Source of the DNA: Diphasiastrum complanatum
Taxonomy: Eukaryota > Streptophyta > Lycopodiopsida > Lycopodiales > Lycopodiaceae
Reading direction: 5' to 3'
Assembly: GCA_029204225.1 (NCBI GenBank)
Contig: CM055099.1
Location: forward strand, 58,043,982 to 58,107,981
DNA length: 64,000 bases
In this document: piece by piece, positions 11,532 through 22,984 of the stretch
Position numbering within the stretch: position 1 is the stretch's first letter
Layout: each line of letters starts with the position of its first letter
Made by a program: the position numbers and the translations under genes
The notes under the pieces: model-generated
Seen by the model: the letters and a program-made list of their open reading frames with translations, nothing else
Databases searched by the model: none
Told to the model about the DNA's origin: nothing

Positions 11532-12131
11532 TGGTATCAGAGCTTGTGTTTCAGGTTATGAAGGAGGAAATCAGATCTATCAATGATTTGGTGAAGATAT
11601 CAAGTCTAGAGCATGCTAGAGAGGATTCTACACCAAAATCGGATTTATTGCTTTTGTAGATTGGATCTTTTGTAGATCAAAACACTAAATAGGTAAATAT
11701 ACTTGTTCAATTCCATTTCTTGAATTCACATGCTGGATTTGGCCGATTTTTGGATCATTGGTTCAGCCTAAGTGGTGGCTTATAGATTGCATATCAAATT
11801 TTCAACATTTGCATGTAGATTTGGAATAGTCAATTTTTTGTGATTTTATCAAAACCCTAATTTTGATTGGATCTCTAGATAGTGAGGTTGCTGGACTTCA
11901 TTTGAGTGTGTTTCAATCTTAGGACGTGGCAAAAGTCATTAGATTGAGGATAGATCATAGGTTGATCAAGATTCCATAATTCTATGTGTTGATTTGCTTG
12001 GATAAGTGCTAGAAGAAAATTTGTGAGATAGTTTCAAATCTTGGTGATTTCTTTTGAAAGCATTTGTTGTTGTTCAAAGGAGTGCTTTGTGCATTGAAAC
12101 AGGTTGAAAGAGAAGATCAAGTCATTGCTAC

Positions 12132-12713
12132 ATGGCAACCTCAATTGGAGTCATGTTGGAAGCCAATGATAGGCTTATCTCAAGTAACTATTCATTATGG
12201 AAAGTGAGAATGGAGTCACTTCTTGAGATGAATGATGTTTTGGATATTGTTGTAGGTTTGGAGGAGAGACCAGCAACACAACAAGATCAATTGAGGTATG
12301 ACAAGAGGTCCAAGAAGGCTCTACACATGATAAAGATGAATGTTACCAATGAACTTCTCAAGGAAGTTGGTAAGTGCACATCATCTTTGGAAGCTTGGAT
12401 GACAAGAGGGCCAAGAAAGCTCTACACATGATAAAGATGAATGTTACCAATGAACTTCTCAAGGAAGTTGGTAAGTGCACATCATCTTTATGAATCCAAG
12501 TCTACTTCTAGAGTGTTGACTCTAAGAAGGCAAATCTTTTCTTGTTTGCAAAAGAATGAAGAAAGTCCAAGTACTTTTGTTTTGAGAATGAAAGCATTGA
12601 ATGATGAGTTAGCTTGCATAGATGAAAGCATTAAGGAAGGAGAGCTTATTCAAGTGATTCTTAATGGCTTGTTAGATGCTCATGCTAACATTGTTCAAAG
12701 TATTGCTATTTAA
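12132..12713 (+). pseudogene. Copia-A gag, N-terminal part, with internal duplication and stop
   Basis: Begins with ATG in an ISSNYSLWKVRMESLLEMN context, the standard start of plant copia gag (UBN2 type). A ~100 bp tandem duplication (about 12299-12400 and 12401-12497) repeats the KKALHMIKMNVTNELLKEVG segment and shifts the frame. The frame then resumes as STSRVLTLRRQIF. An in-frame TAA at 12711-12713 sits where the copy at 53340 has CAA, so a single C-to-T change made it. Gag would form the particle shell. Confidence 0.9.
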
Positions 12714-12719
12714 AAGACT

Positions 12720-13866
12720 TTGCCAAGTTTGATGGATCTTCAAGAGATCTTGATCAATGAGGAATATAGGCTTCAAGCAAGAGGTGGATCTACATCGACA
12801 CTTCAAGAGGATGCTATGTTCACAAAGGGCAAATTCAAGGGCAAAACCAAAAGCAAGTGGTCTAAAGGGCAAGATCAAGTGGATGCTTCTTCAAGTGGCA
12901 AAAAGAAGGATAGATCAAAGCTCAAGTGCTTCTATTGTGGCATCAAAGGACACTTTGCAAGTGAGTGCTACAAGAAGAAGAGAGATCAAGGAGACAAGCA
13001 AGGTAATCTTACTCTTGATGAGGATGGTTTGGATGTGCAAGATGCAAATGATGATGCTTTTGTGATGTCTTCATGTATGCTTGCTAATGATGGAGATCTA
13101 GATCCTTGGTGGATTGATAGTGGAGCAAGTTCACACATGACCTTTCACAAAGAGTACTTCACTTCTTTGTTGGCATACGGAGATGACAAGAGGGTGATCT
13201 ACACGGCCAATGATGGTGAGTGTGCAATCAAAGGGATTGGCAAAATTCCTATTTCTCTCTATACAAATATGAATGTTCATTTGGAGGATGTCTTGTTTAT
13301 TCCATCTATTACCAAGAATTTGCTTAGTGTGAGTCAAATGCTAAGTAAGGGCCTCAAGGTGGAGTTTGATGATGATGCTTGTTTGATCAAAAGGAAGGAT
13401 GTCTTGATTGAAAAAGGTAAAAGTCAAGGGAAGTTGTTCAAACTTGATGCCTGTGTTATTGCTAACCAAGTTGGATGTGTTGCAAGGGAGCAAATTTCTA
13501 TTCAAGAGGTTTGGCACAAAAGGATGGGACACCTCAACTTCAAGTCATTGGAGGTAATGGCAAGGAAGAAGGTTGTGATTGGTCTTCCAAGTTCCTTAAG
13601 TAATGACAAGCATGTTTGTGAGTCTTGTGCTTTGTCTGAGTCACATAGACTACCTTATACTAGATCTATTTCTAGATCTACAAAGCCTTTTCAACTTGTA
13701 CATTCGGATATTCATGGATTTACTACAATTAGCAATAGTGGAGCTAAGATGTATGTAACATTCATTGATTATTTTAGTAGATTTTGTTGGATCTATCTAC
13801 TAAAGAGCAAGGATGAATTGTATGATGTCTTTGTCAAGTTCAAGAAAGTGGAGAAAATGTCCTTTT
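12720..13866 (+). pseudogene. Copia-A gag zinc knuckle, protease, pre-integrase and integrase start
   Basis: In order: a Lys-rich linker, the nucleic-acid binding knuckle CFYCGIKGHFASEC (near 12929), the aspartic protease site DSGASSHMT (near 13117), ITKNLLSVSQML, the zinc motif WHKRMGHLNFKS ... CESCALSE, then the first integrase aspartate in LVHSDIHG and FIDYFSRFCWIYLL. The frame is open to 13866, then ends at the fusion with Copia-B. The frame is the same as gag after the TAA. Confidence 0.92.
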
Positions 13867-14707
13867 GATATGTCCTGTGGGAAATAGCCCCACTATCAAT
13901 CCACCAAGAATCATTGGTGTTGCTCTTGGATGATGGTGGTTTGTTGGAAACCATCAAGGATGACTCTTCTTCATCCTCCTCCTCTTGATGTGCAATGTTG
14001 CTTTGTTTGCTCTCTTGTGCATTTTTCTTCTTGAGACATTCTGATGCAAAATGTCCTTTCTTCCCACAGAACTTCTTATTGCCTTTGAATGAGAAATTAG
14101 CTTTCTCATCACCATTCTGCAGAGAAATAGCATTCATTCTTGCATTGGTATGCATCATCCTAAACTCTTCAGCCACTAATACACTATGAAGCTTTTCTAT
14201 AGTGGGCAAAGTGTCTTGGATTGCAAAGCTTTGGACCAAATTTGAAAAGTCACTCCCTAGACCATTAAGGACAATCTGAACAAGCTCACCATCTTGAATC
14301 TTCTCTCCAATGGAAGCTAAGTCCCTATTGAGAGACTTGATTCTGATCACATAATCTTGTGCACTCTCATCAAGAATTTGATTCCTAAGGATGAGAACCC
14401 TCGAAGTGTTACTAGACTCATAGATTGATTTTAAATATTCCCAAGCCTCTTTAGCACTTTTACATGATGATACTACCCTCAAAAGATCATTGCTTACATT
14501 CATCTTAATACCGTGAAGTGCAAGCCTAGACCTCTTCTTGTATCTCACTAATTCCTATGCACCTAGAGGTTCATCTTCGTCATCAATTAGAAACTCATAA
14601 AGGTCCTAAAGCACCATGAGTGACTCCATCCTCACTTTCCAAATAGCATAATTGGTAGAATTTAACCTCTCACTAGCTTCTAGAAGGTAGGCTCCCACTG
14701 ATTCCAT
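13846..14707 (-). pseudogene. Copia-B gag and protease start
   Basis: The likely start codon is at 14707 (MESVGAYLL, then STNYAIWKVRMESL). Two in-frame TAG codons follow before 14548, after which 251 codons are open. These include NTSRVLILRNQI, LVQIVLNGLGSDFSNLVQSF, a knuckle whose first cysteine pair has decayed (FCGKKGHFASEC), and the protease site DSGAISH in place of DSGATSH. The frame merges into Copia-A sequence below about 13846. Confidence 0.88.
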
Positions 14708-15328
14708 CTTACTAGTCAAATTCTACACACAAGATATAGATTTTGTTGAACTTGAAACTCGCAAAGGTTTCTTACTTGCAGTGTTTCATTCAAATTTGAT
14801 TTCTAATCCAACAAATGGATTTGTAATCACAGTTCTATCACTCCCTCACAAAGCTAGAATGAAGATAAGATGAAATGAAAACTACTCTCAAGAAAATCTT
14901 GCCAATCTTGGCTATTTTTGGACAATAGAATGACTCTATCTCTCTCTATCACTTTGATGTACTTTCAAGACCTGTTTTCCAATTTAAGAAGGTCTGAAAT
15001 CAGCCTAGATTAATTAGTTCTCATGAAACAAATTCAAAACTAATTAATGGCAAGTATTGTTGGTAGCTTATTCTAGGATTTGCACCAAAAATTACATCAA
15101 ACTAACACCAAATGAAATTGTAATGATCCAATGAATATAGGGGTTTAAATTCTGGTTCAAAGTTGCCCACATGTGTGAACAATATGGATTTTGGTCCAAA
15201 AAAAGTTTGAGATCAAATCCCCTCACCAAAACTTGGATACCAGCTCGCCCCTCCAATACTAGCTTTTTGCACCAAAAACCTACTAAAATGGATTAGTTTC
15301 AAAAATTGATCAATAGCCTTGTACTTGG

Positions 15329-15542
15329 ATCTGATACCATGTTGAAAGTATAGTATTAAAGACCATAAATGGATCTTTGAATGATCCACAAGGTTGATTG
15401 TGTGATTGTTGAACAATCTATCAGATACTAGTCAACAGAAAACAAGATCTAGTTTAGTAGCTTGATAGAAAACAAGTAAAAACAATCAAAGCATTGATCA
15501 TAAATTGAAATTTGAGTTCTCACATGTAAAAATCAGGCGCTG
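15329..15542 (-). repeat. Copia-B 5' LTR end and primer site
   Basis: The minus strand reads ...TACTTTCAACA followed by TGGTATCAGAT (15339-15329). The 203 bp of LTR (15340-15542) match the LTR at 5875 (GACCATAAATGG, AACAAGATCTAG). The rest of the LTR is cut off where gypsy pol starts at 15543. The 14710-15328 interval is the untranslated leader, matching 27655-27950. Confidence 0.8.
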
Positions 15543-18140
15543 CATGTTTCTAAGTCCCTTGGAGAGACAAAATTAGTGGAATTCGTTGAGCTGTTGAAAG
15601 AGTACCAAGATGTATTTGCATGGTCGCTCGAAGATTTGAAAGGAATCCCTCCAGAATTTGGCAAGCACTGCATTGATATGAAAGAAGACGTTGTTCCTAT
15701 TCGACAGAGATTGTATCGTCTTAATTCAAAGTACTCTATGATGGTAAAGACGAACTCAACAAGCACCTTAAGGCGGGTATTATTTATCCCGTCTTAAGTA
15801 GTGAATGGGTATCTCCTATTGTTGTAGTTCCAAAGAAGAAGTCTAGCAAGATTCGAATTTGCCAAGATTTCAGGAAGCTAAATGCTGCTACAAAGAAAGA
15901 TCACCATCCATTACTCTTCATAGATTCTATTTTAGTTGCTGGACAAGAACGTTACAATCTTTGTGATGGTTTCTTGGGTTACAATCAAGTTGGAGTAAGG
16001 AAGGAGGATTGACTGAAGAATACTTTTACTACTGATTGGGGCACATATGCCTACAATAAAAAATGCTCTTTGGTCTTTATAAAGCACTGGCTACTTTCCA
16101 GAGAATTATGATGCTGATTTTTGTTGCTTTCCTAAGAACATTTCTCGAAATTTTCATTGATGATTTTTGTGTTTACAGTAATATCAAAACTCATATTTAG
16201 AAATTTAAGCTTACATTGCAGAGGTGTCGAGAAACTTGTTTGTCACTTCACCCCGAAAAATGTTTTTCTGGTATGAGAGAAGGTATACTTCTAAGTCATA
16301 GAATATCCAGCAGAGGAATTGAGGTCGACAAAGATAAAGTCGAAGTTATAAAGAATCTGTTGATACCAACAAATCTACGTGAACTGAGAGGATTCTTAGG
16401 ACATGTTGGTTATTATCGAAGATTTATCCATAATCATGCCTATATTGCTGCAGCTCTTACACATTTACTTAAGAGGCAAGTTGCTTATATTTGGACGGCA
16501 GCACAACAGAGAGAATTTGAAGAACTTAAGCACAAATTGGTTAATGCTCCAATTCTGAGACCACCTAACTGGACAAAAATATTTCATTGTTACGTTGATG
16601 TGTCAACATTTGCTATTGGTGTTTGTCTGAGCCAGAAGGATGAACATAAGAAAGACCATCCAATATTAGTTATGCTAGTCGCCAGCTTAGTTCCTCGGAG
16701 AAAAATTATTCGACAACAGAAAGAGAAGAACTTGGAATGATTTTTACTATTCGGCATTATTTGTTGGGATATGCTTTTATATTCCATCTTGATCATTACA
16801 CTTTAAAGTATCTTTTAATAAACCTAATTTATCTGGACAAATAGCTCACTGAGTTTTGTTGCTACAAGAGTTCACTTATCAAGTTGAGCTTCTTCAAGGA
16901 AAGTATCATACTAATGTTGATTATTTCTCACGACTTAGTATAGGAAAGACTGAAGAATCGTTGAATGATGACTTTCCAGATGAAAATTTATTCAAGATAT
17001 CTTCTAAGAATTCTGTATATTCTGACATTATTATTTATCTTAAAAATCAGAGATATCCTTACGGATATGATTTGGAGAAGAAGACAGTATCTCAATATAA
17101 GATTGCACCTTATACTATCATTAACAATGTTTTGTATAAGCTTGGTGTAGATCATCATCTAAGAAGGTGTCTTGAAGTGGAAGATATTCCAAAGGTTATT
17201 AAAGCCTTATAATCTGAAGACACCGGTGGACATTTTGCCTTCAAGAATACTATTAATAAGATTTTGACTGCCAAGTATTCAAGATATCTGGACAAATAGC
17301 TCACTGGGTTTTGTTGCTACAAGAGTTCACTTATCAAGTTGAGCTTCTTCAAGGAAAGTATCATACTAATGTTAATTATTTCTCACGACTTAGTATAGGA
17401 AAGACTGAAGAACCGTTGAATGATGACTTTCCAGATGAAAATTTATTCAAGATATCTTCTAAGAATTCTGTATATTCTGACATTATTATTTATCTTAAGG
17501 ATCAGAGATATCCTGACAGATATGATTTGGAGAAGAAGACAATATCTCGATATAAGATTGCACCTTATACTATCATTAACAATGTTTTGTATAAGCTTGG
17601 TGTAGATCATCATCTAAGAAGGTGTCTTGAAGTGGAAGATATTCCAAAGGTTATTAAAGCCTTATAATCTGAAGATGTCGGTGGACATTTTGCCTTCAAG
17701 AATACTGTTAATAAGATTTTGACTGCCAAGGATTGGTGCCCTACCATGTTTAAGGATATTTCTGTTTATATTAGATCTTGTGATCCATGCCAGAGATCTG
17801 GTAAACCGACCAAATCCATGAATTGGCTGTTGACGCCAATCATTCCACTTGCACCATTTGAAAAGTGGGGGATTGGTTTTGTTGGACCAATCAAGCCAGT
17901 TACTCGACATGCTAAGTGTCAATATATTTTGGTTGCAACACATTATGCAACGAAGAATGTTGAAATGGAAGCGATGAAACGAAATGATGCAAAAACTGTC
18001 GTTGTTTTTTTATTCAAATATATATTTACATGTTATGGGTGTCCTCTTGAATTGGTTAGTGATCGTGGTACTCATTTTCTTAATGATACGATTCAACTAC
18101 TAACAACATATTTTCTAATCAAACATATTTTCTTTGTTGG
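15543..18140 (+). pseudogene. Gypsy-2 pol: RT, RNase H and integrase, heavily broken
   Basis: The order of recognisable segments is normal for Ty3/gypsy. RT begins with LLKEYQDVFAWS (near 15588) and DVVPIRQRLYRLN, continues through WVSPIVVVPKKKS (near 15808) and EIFIDDFCVYS (catalytic box near 16155). RNase H is marked by LSLHPEKCFSGMREG (16240) and RELRGFLGHVGYYRRF (16380). Integrase is marked by HTNVDYFSRLS, CDPCQRSGKPT (near 17780), PFEKWGIGFVGPI and CPLELVSDRGTHFLND (near 18040). RNase H to integrase is duplicated in tandem. Multiple frameshifts and stops make it nonfunctional. Both ends are junctions with copia sequence. Confidence 0.9.
16831..17740 (+). repeat. 455 bp tandem duplication inside Gypsy-2 pol
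   Basis: ATCTGGACAAATAGCTCACT occurs at 16831 and again at 17286, and the two units stay nearly identical through TTTTGACTGCCAAG (ending 17275 and 17730). Both copies encode the same ~118 codons (LLQEFTYQVELLQGKYHTN...). The first unit ends with 10 bp (TATTCAAGAT) not found in the second, so the break was not a clean homologous exchange. Confidence 0.93.
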
Positions 18141-18149
18141 TATATTACG

Positions 18150-18965
18150 ACATATACTGTGCTTTCTTATTTCATTGACATCCTACTTTGGGTGGAAGAT
18201 TCACCAAATGGATGTGAAGTGATTGTCTATGTTTTTGAATGCTGACCTAAAAGAGGATGTAAACATGGTCCCTCTACAAGGCCTTTTTTTTAAGGGCATT
18301 AGGATAAAGTGTGCAAGCTATGAAAGACAATTCATGGCCTAAAGCAAGCACCATGAGCATCGTATGGACACATTAACAACTACTTTTCTCTCATAAGTTT
18401 GTGAGAATCAATTCTGATCCCAATCTATATGTTTTCATGAGTGATGATTGTATTGCTTTGGGTGTATTGTACATCGATGACATCATTATTATTGGAAATG
18501 ATGAAGATATCATTTATAGATTACAACGGTAATTTGATGTTGACTAGGCTAGTAATATAGACGATAGAAGATCACCCACCAGGTGTGCTTTTAATTTTTG
18601 CAATGGTTTTCTTTCATGGTCTAGTAAGAAACAAGATATTATATATCTTTCGAGCACTAAAGCTGAATTTAAAGCATTGAGTTTAGTAACTCAAGAAGCA
18701 GCTTGGCGACAACAATAATTATGTGTGATTGGTATGAGGCAAATAAATTATACTAAGATTTTTTGTGACATCCAAAGCAGGATACAGTTGGCAAAAAATC
18801 TAGCATTCCATGTGAGAATGAAGCATATAGAGGTAAAGTATCACTTTATATGTGAAAAGTTGCAATGTGGAGATGTGAGTGTGGTTCATTGTAGCACTAC
18901 ATTGCAACTAGTTGATGCGTTTACAAAATCTTTGGGCTAGGACAAATTTGAGAATTTCGGGACTA
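18150..18965 (+). pseudogene. Copia RT and RNase H debris joined to Gypsy-2
   Basis: SLTSYFGWKIHQMDVK (near 18172) is copia RT; SDDCIALGVLYIDDIIIIGND (near 18440-18500) includes the catalytic box as YIDD. The frame resumes as RNase H at 18556 (DDRRSPTRCAFNFCNG, SWSSKKQDI, STKAEFKAL) and 18725-18940 (KIFCDIQSRIQLAK, FHVRMKHIEVKYHF, VDAFTKSLG). About 200 codons between are missing. A possible polypurine tract (about 18992-19004, CTTGGAGGACAAAG) is followed by TGTGAGAG, a weak candidate LTR start. Confidence 0.8.
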
Positions 18966-18989
18966 AACTTGGCATGGAAGTAGCTAAAT

Positions 18990-20369
18990 AGCTTGGAGGA
19001 CAAAGTTGTGAGAGAAAAACCTACTTTTTTATTATATTTGTGACACTTTAGTGTAAGATATTTCTATGCCTAGATGCTATGCTATCATGGAGGCATGTTC
19101 ATCAATATTATTATCATTTTCTTGTAGAAATGTTAATGTTCTAGAGATTTAAAATAGCAAACATTAACTATTTCTTTTATGACCCTAATTTCTCTCTCTA
19201 GGCTCTAAACTTATTGGGTACTGTCTACTAAGCCCCATTAGGTACATAACTTGTATATTATTGCTCTTGTAAAGGGGCAATTCTATAGGAGTATGATAGA
19301 GTCAGAAACACTCATCTCAAAGGACGTATGAGATGAGACAATTGTAGCTAATTGTAGCAAGGTACTAGCCTACCCTCCTAGCACACTTTAGGACAATGAA
19401 AAATGAGTTAATTTTTTCACTACCAAGCTAGAAATAGTAAGGTCATCACCAGTTCTATCTAGACTGACCTAAACTCATAGACCAACCAAAAGTGGCGTTG
19501 TGGATATCCCCACATGTGTATTAGACTTTGGTAAGAAAAACAATTAGTAGTGATAGTTAGATATTTTGAAGCACCACAACAAAAAGGAGACCTTATACTT
19601 TTATCTGATTGGGAACGAGCACACAAATATAACATTGTTCTATGAACAATTATCAATGTGAATAATCAATATGTTAATAGAATTAATAGCATTTGAGGTG
19701 ATTGATTGGATTGACCACCACTACTATAAGTATCTTGTGCACATACATATATTGAATCAAGACTTTTGAAATGGATTGATCTCTCAATGAAACTTTGAAA
19801 TCTAAAATTCCTCCTTTCCAAAAGCTTCTATGACCCATATTTGATCTTTTTTGAATGTACGAAGGATGCATCACAACCACTGAAACATTTTGCATGTGTG
19901 TGGTATCCACAACTTTTTAAATCCCTTACATTACCAATAGTAATAGAATTAATTGCACTACATGGTCTTTGATTGCAAGTGGTCATGACACATGCATAAT
20001 AGTTCTTGATATGAAGGGAAAACATGTACAAAAAATAAAAAGTACATTCAAATTGAGCTTTGACTCTTTTTAAACCATGCAAGTTTGCTTGGTACTTCAA
20101 ATACAATCTTGTTAACCATCACTTTTTAAACTCATGCAATTGTTGTCATACAAATATTGTCCAATCACATGCCTAGAGTCTGTTTGGCAAGACATTTGAA
20201 ATCTCCAAAAATATGCTTGGAAATCTCAAACTTTTTTATCCGACAAAAAAAAGTTATGGTCTTGTGCAAATGTGCAAACATTATTGGGATATATGAACGT
20301 CGAGTAATTGAAAAACAAAACAAAACAAAAAAATTTATACAAAATGCCTTTTTGTCACTTGAATCTTCC
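18990..20369. other. AT-rich spacer without a clear gene
   Basis: Probably includes decayed copia LTR sequence at its left. A minus-strand 75-codon frame at 19683-19910 (VVMHPS, RSFWKGGILDF) distantly resembles 7309-7551. I see no other coding or structural feature. Confidence 0.4.
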
Positions 20370-21176
20370 CTAGTGACAAAACCAGGACACTACAACAATC
20401 AAACAAGTGATAGAAGTTTCACAAAGCTTTGAAATACAGATGATATCATCTACAAAAGTTTGGAGGTCTATAGGATTATTGTGAAAGATGAATATGTGAA
20501 TGGAAGGAGAAGAATTTAGAGCAAGGGGATGATTCATGAAAGACTCAACGGAAATAACAAAAAGATAGGGAGAAAGGGACATCCATATCTAATTATAGCC
20601 AAAATTAGTAGCATAAAAAAAAGAGTCACCCAAAGAAGATCTAAGAAGAGAAGAGAAATATCAAAAAGCTTTTGCTTGATAGAAGACTTAGTGAGAGAAG
20701 TAGAAGGGCTTAAGCTTTTACTTGATAGCAAAGAAAAGAGTGGGCATGATTAAAAATATGGAGTCCAAATGAGAGTGAGGGGCAATTAACAAGGCTACAA
20801 CCTGATGTATCTCTTCAAGCCATATTTAGGAGTTGTTCATTATGAAAACTAATGTCTTTTCACAATCGGGGCAAATTTTTTGATACAAACAAACTAGAAA
20901 ATGGTCAAAGAGTAGTATAGCAAAAGAGAGGATTAGCCCAAGATCCACAAAGGAAAATGTGAAACCTATCAAAGCTTGATAGAGATAAAATAAGGACAAA
21001 TGAACCAAGAGAGAGGATTAGCCCAAGATCCATGAAGGGAGAGATGAAACTTTTTTGGCAAAGGTAAAATGAGGAGGAACATCTGAGTAGAGGGAGAGTA
21101 GGGGTCACAGACATTGGCAATGTTGAAGGAAAATGCACATCTAGAAATTGTATTAAAATTGATCTAATAGCCTAGT

Positions 21177-21260
<84 letters not shown>

Positions 21261-21530
21261 AATTTCCAAGTTTTAGATACTAAGGTGACCACCTCTAGTG
21301 TTATTGGCAAGGGGTAACAAACTAGTTGAGGCTTTTGGTAAATGATTTGAAAGCACATCTAACAAAAGGCCACTGATCAATTTAGTTTTTTGGATACAAA
21401 TAACAATGTTGATCTAGGGGAGGGAGGCAACATAATGTCGAAAAAGTGAGCCTTTCAACATGAGAGTTAAGACCCCTTACATTCCATGAGAGTATATTCA
21501 TGCTTGCCATGTCCTTGCTCTCTTTTGGTC
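20370..21530 (-). mobile_element. L1-type LINE ORF2 relic
   Basis: On the minus strand the endonuclease start is clear: MNILSWNVRGLNS near 21513-21475. After a (CT)n tract and broken endonuclease sequence (the FDHFLVC segment near 20890 fits the RLDRFLV region), the RT centre appears near 20585-20430 as LSPYLFVISVES followed by FVDDI, the LINE form of the RT catalytic box. Large internal parts are missing and stops are frequent. Upstream, a 60-codon frame at 21747-21565 may be the end of ORF1. L1 elements copy themselves at nicked chromosomal DNA. Confidence 0.7.
21178..21258. repeat. (GA)40 microsatellite inside the LINE
   Basis: About 80 bp of uninterrupted GA repeats, CT on the LINE coding strand. 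The repeated Leu-Ser reading frame across it is an artefact. LINE endonuclease sequence lies on both sides. Confidence 0.98.
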
Positions 21531-21747
21531 ACTTATGTTTAACATGAGGAAGGACTTGCCTTGATCAATCTCTTCTCGCCATTGCTCGAGGAATTAGCCA
21601 CCTTGGCTTGCGTGGAGCTTCATCGTGCTTATGATGAAGCATATCAACATAAGTGAGATGGTGGTGAAGTTTGTTTCCATTGAATACTCTAATCAAATGA
21701 TCATAGCGAGTGGAAGGTTGGAAGTTGGAACTCCGATGAGTCCACAA

Positions 21748-22984
21748 ATCGACTTTGTACCGTTCTACACTCCATTCTCACGTCACCTAGCATCCCCGTA
21801 ACTTTTTGAGCAGCTAACTTATACGGTGACTTATTTATCCCAATCCGTGATCTGAGGCTTGAGGCATGCTTTTACCCATTTCCTCTGCCGTTTACTCCGT
21901 CAACTTACTTTACCCACAGCCCAGGGGTGATGTGATGCCAATCCGCACTCCTCCACTGTAACTAGGCCTCATAATTACCCAGCACCCCAAAAAGCATGAC
22001 GTGATTGCCCATTGTCCCCTGGATTGTGAACTAAGATGGGATGTAGCATCTATGTTTCATATCCTACTTCTTCAATTAGTAGCCTCATCTCACCTACGCC
22101 TAACAGCTTAAATTAACTAGAGTGATGGGAAATTCAGTGATTCACCAGTGTGAAACACTAATCGGTAGCTACTAGCTTGCATACGAAAAATTTGAAATGT
22201 TTACGGATTGCGCAGGAAAATGCATTTCATCACGGATCGGTCTGCTCTGCGGTCTTCTGGCGACAACGTAGAAGTTAGAACCAAAAAGGGCAAGGCACAC
22301 AGTGCCACACACAGCGGCACAGCCCCTCGAGGCTGTGGCATGTGCAGCTGTGCTTACCCTTCACCTGACGTGGGATTACCTGGGTTAGCCGTCATCTTAC
22401 GGTGACACGCGATGCGCACATGTGCCTTCCGTCATCCTGGCCCGGGCATGCTCACCCCCCTGCACACGTCTCGACTTTTGAGTCAAAGATATCTTGTCCT
22501 GGAGACACCCTGTCAGTGCCTGTCACGGTTCACCTCCTATGTTCTCCAGTCTCCTTGAATGTATCTGGATTCCTAATCTAGGGTATCCTATTTTCCTCGA
22601 GTCAAAGCCGGCCACCGCATTCCAGAAGAATCAAAGACTCAAGATGCATGTGCATTGTGTATTAACTTTTGATAATTTTTAAACGGTGCTTCATGTATTT
22701 TTGTTGCTGTCTCCGAGTGTCTCCTGACTTCAGGGTTAAGGTGTTAATATGGAGGAGGGCTATTTATCTCTTGATGGGACTCATGCATTAAGTGAACTTA
22801 GCATAGGACCATACTATATGCAGCTTGGCTCAACCAATTGCCTTGAGTGCACATAATTACGTTCAAGTGGACTTTTCAAATCGCTTTTTAGTTTTAATGA
22901 AAACTGTCATGCAAAATGGTGGGAGAGTCTTTTGCAAAGTATTTTCTCATACACTAATAAGCACTCAAAACAATTTCTCAAGCA
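21748..22984. other. Non-repetitive-looking, GC-richer spacer
   Basis: Base composition rises, notably 22280-22460 with CpG-containing stretches (CCCCTCGAGG, CCCGGGC), unlike the neighbouring retroelements. No open frame over about 65 codons and no known domain is visible. It could be host flanking DNA; nothing more can be said. Confidence 0.4.

Larger units (their letters stand above)
10882..13866 (+). mobile_element. Copia-A element, 5' half only, inserted in Copia-B
   Basis: Contains 5' LTR, primer site, leader, gag, protease and the start of integrase, then stops at about 13846-13866, where the opposite-strand Copia-B protease begins. The 3' half and 3' LTR are absent, so a deletion followed or accompanied insertion. 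It is useful because it keeps the pre-integrase zinc motif and first integrase aspartate that the two long Copia-A copies (34.4-38.9 kb, 51.6-57.0 kb) have lost. Confidence 0.85.
7982..15542 (-). mobile_element. Copia-B element, minus strand, split by a Copia-A insertion
   Basis: Read on the minus strand: partial LTR (15542-15340), primer site, leader, gag (14707 to about 13846), a protease start, the inserted Copia-A half-element (13866-10882), then pre-integrase, integrase, RT and RNase H down to 7990. The order is the standard copia order, so the two halves are one element. About 50 codons of protease are missing at the break. No 3' LTR is seen after RNase H. The upstream LTR is cut at about 15542 by gypsy sequence. 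Stops and frameshifts occur throughout, so it is an old dead copy. Confidence 0.85.
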
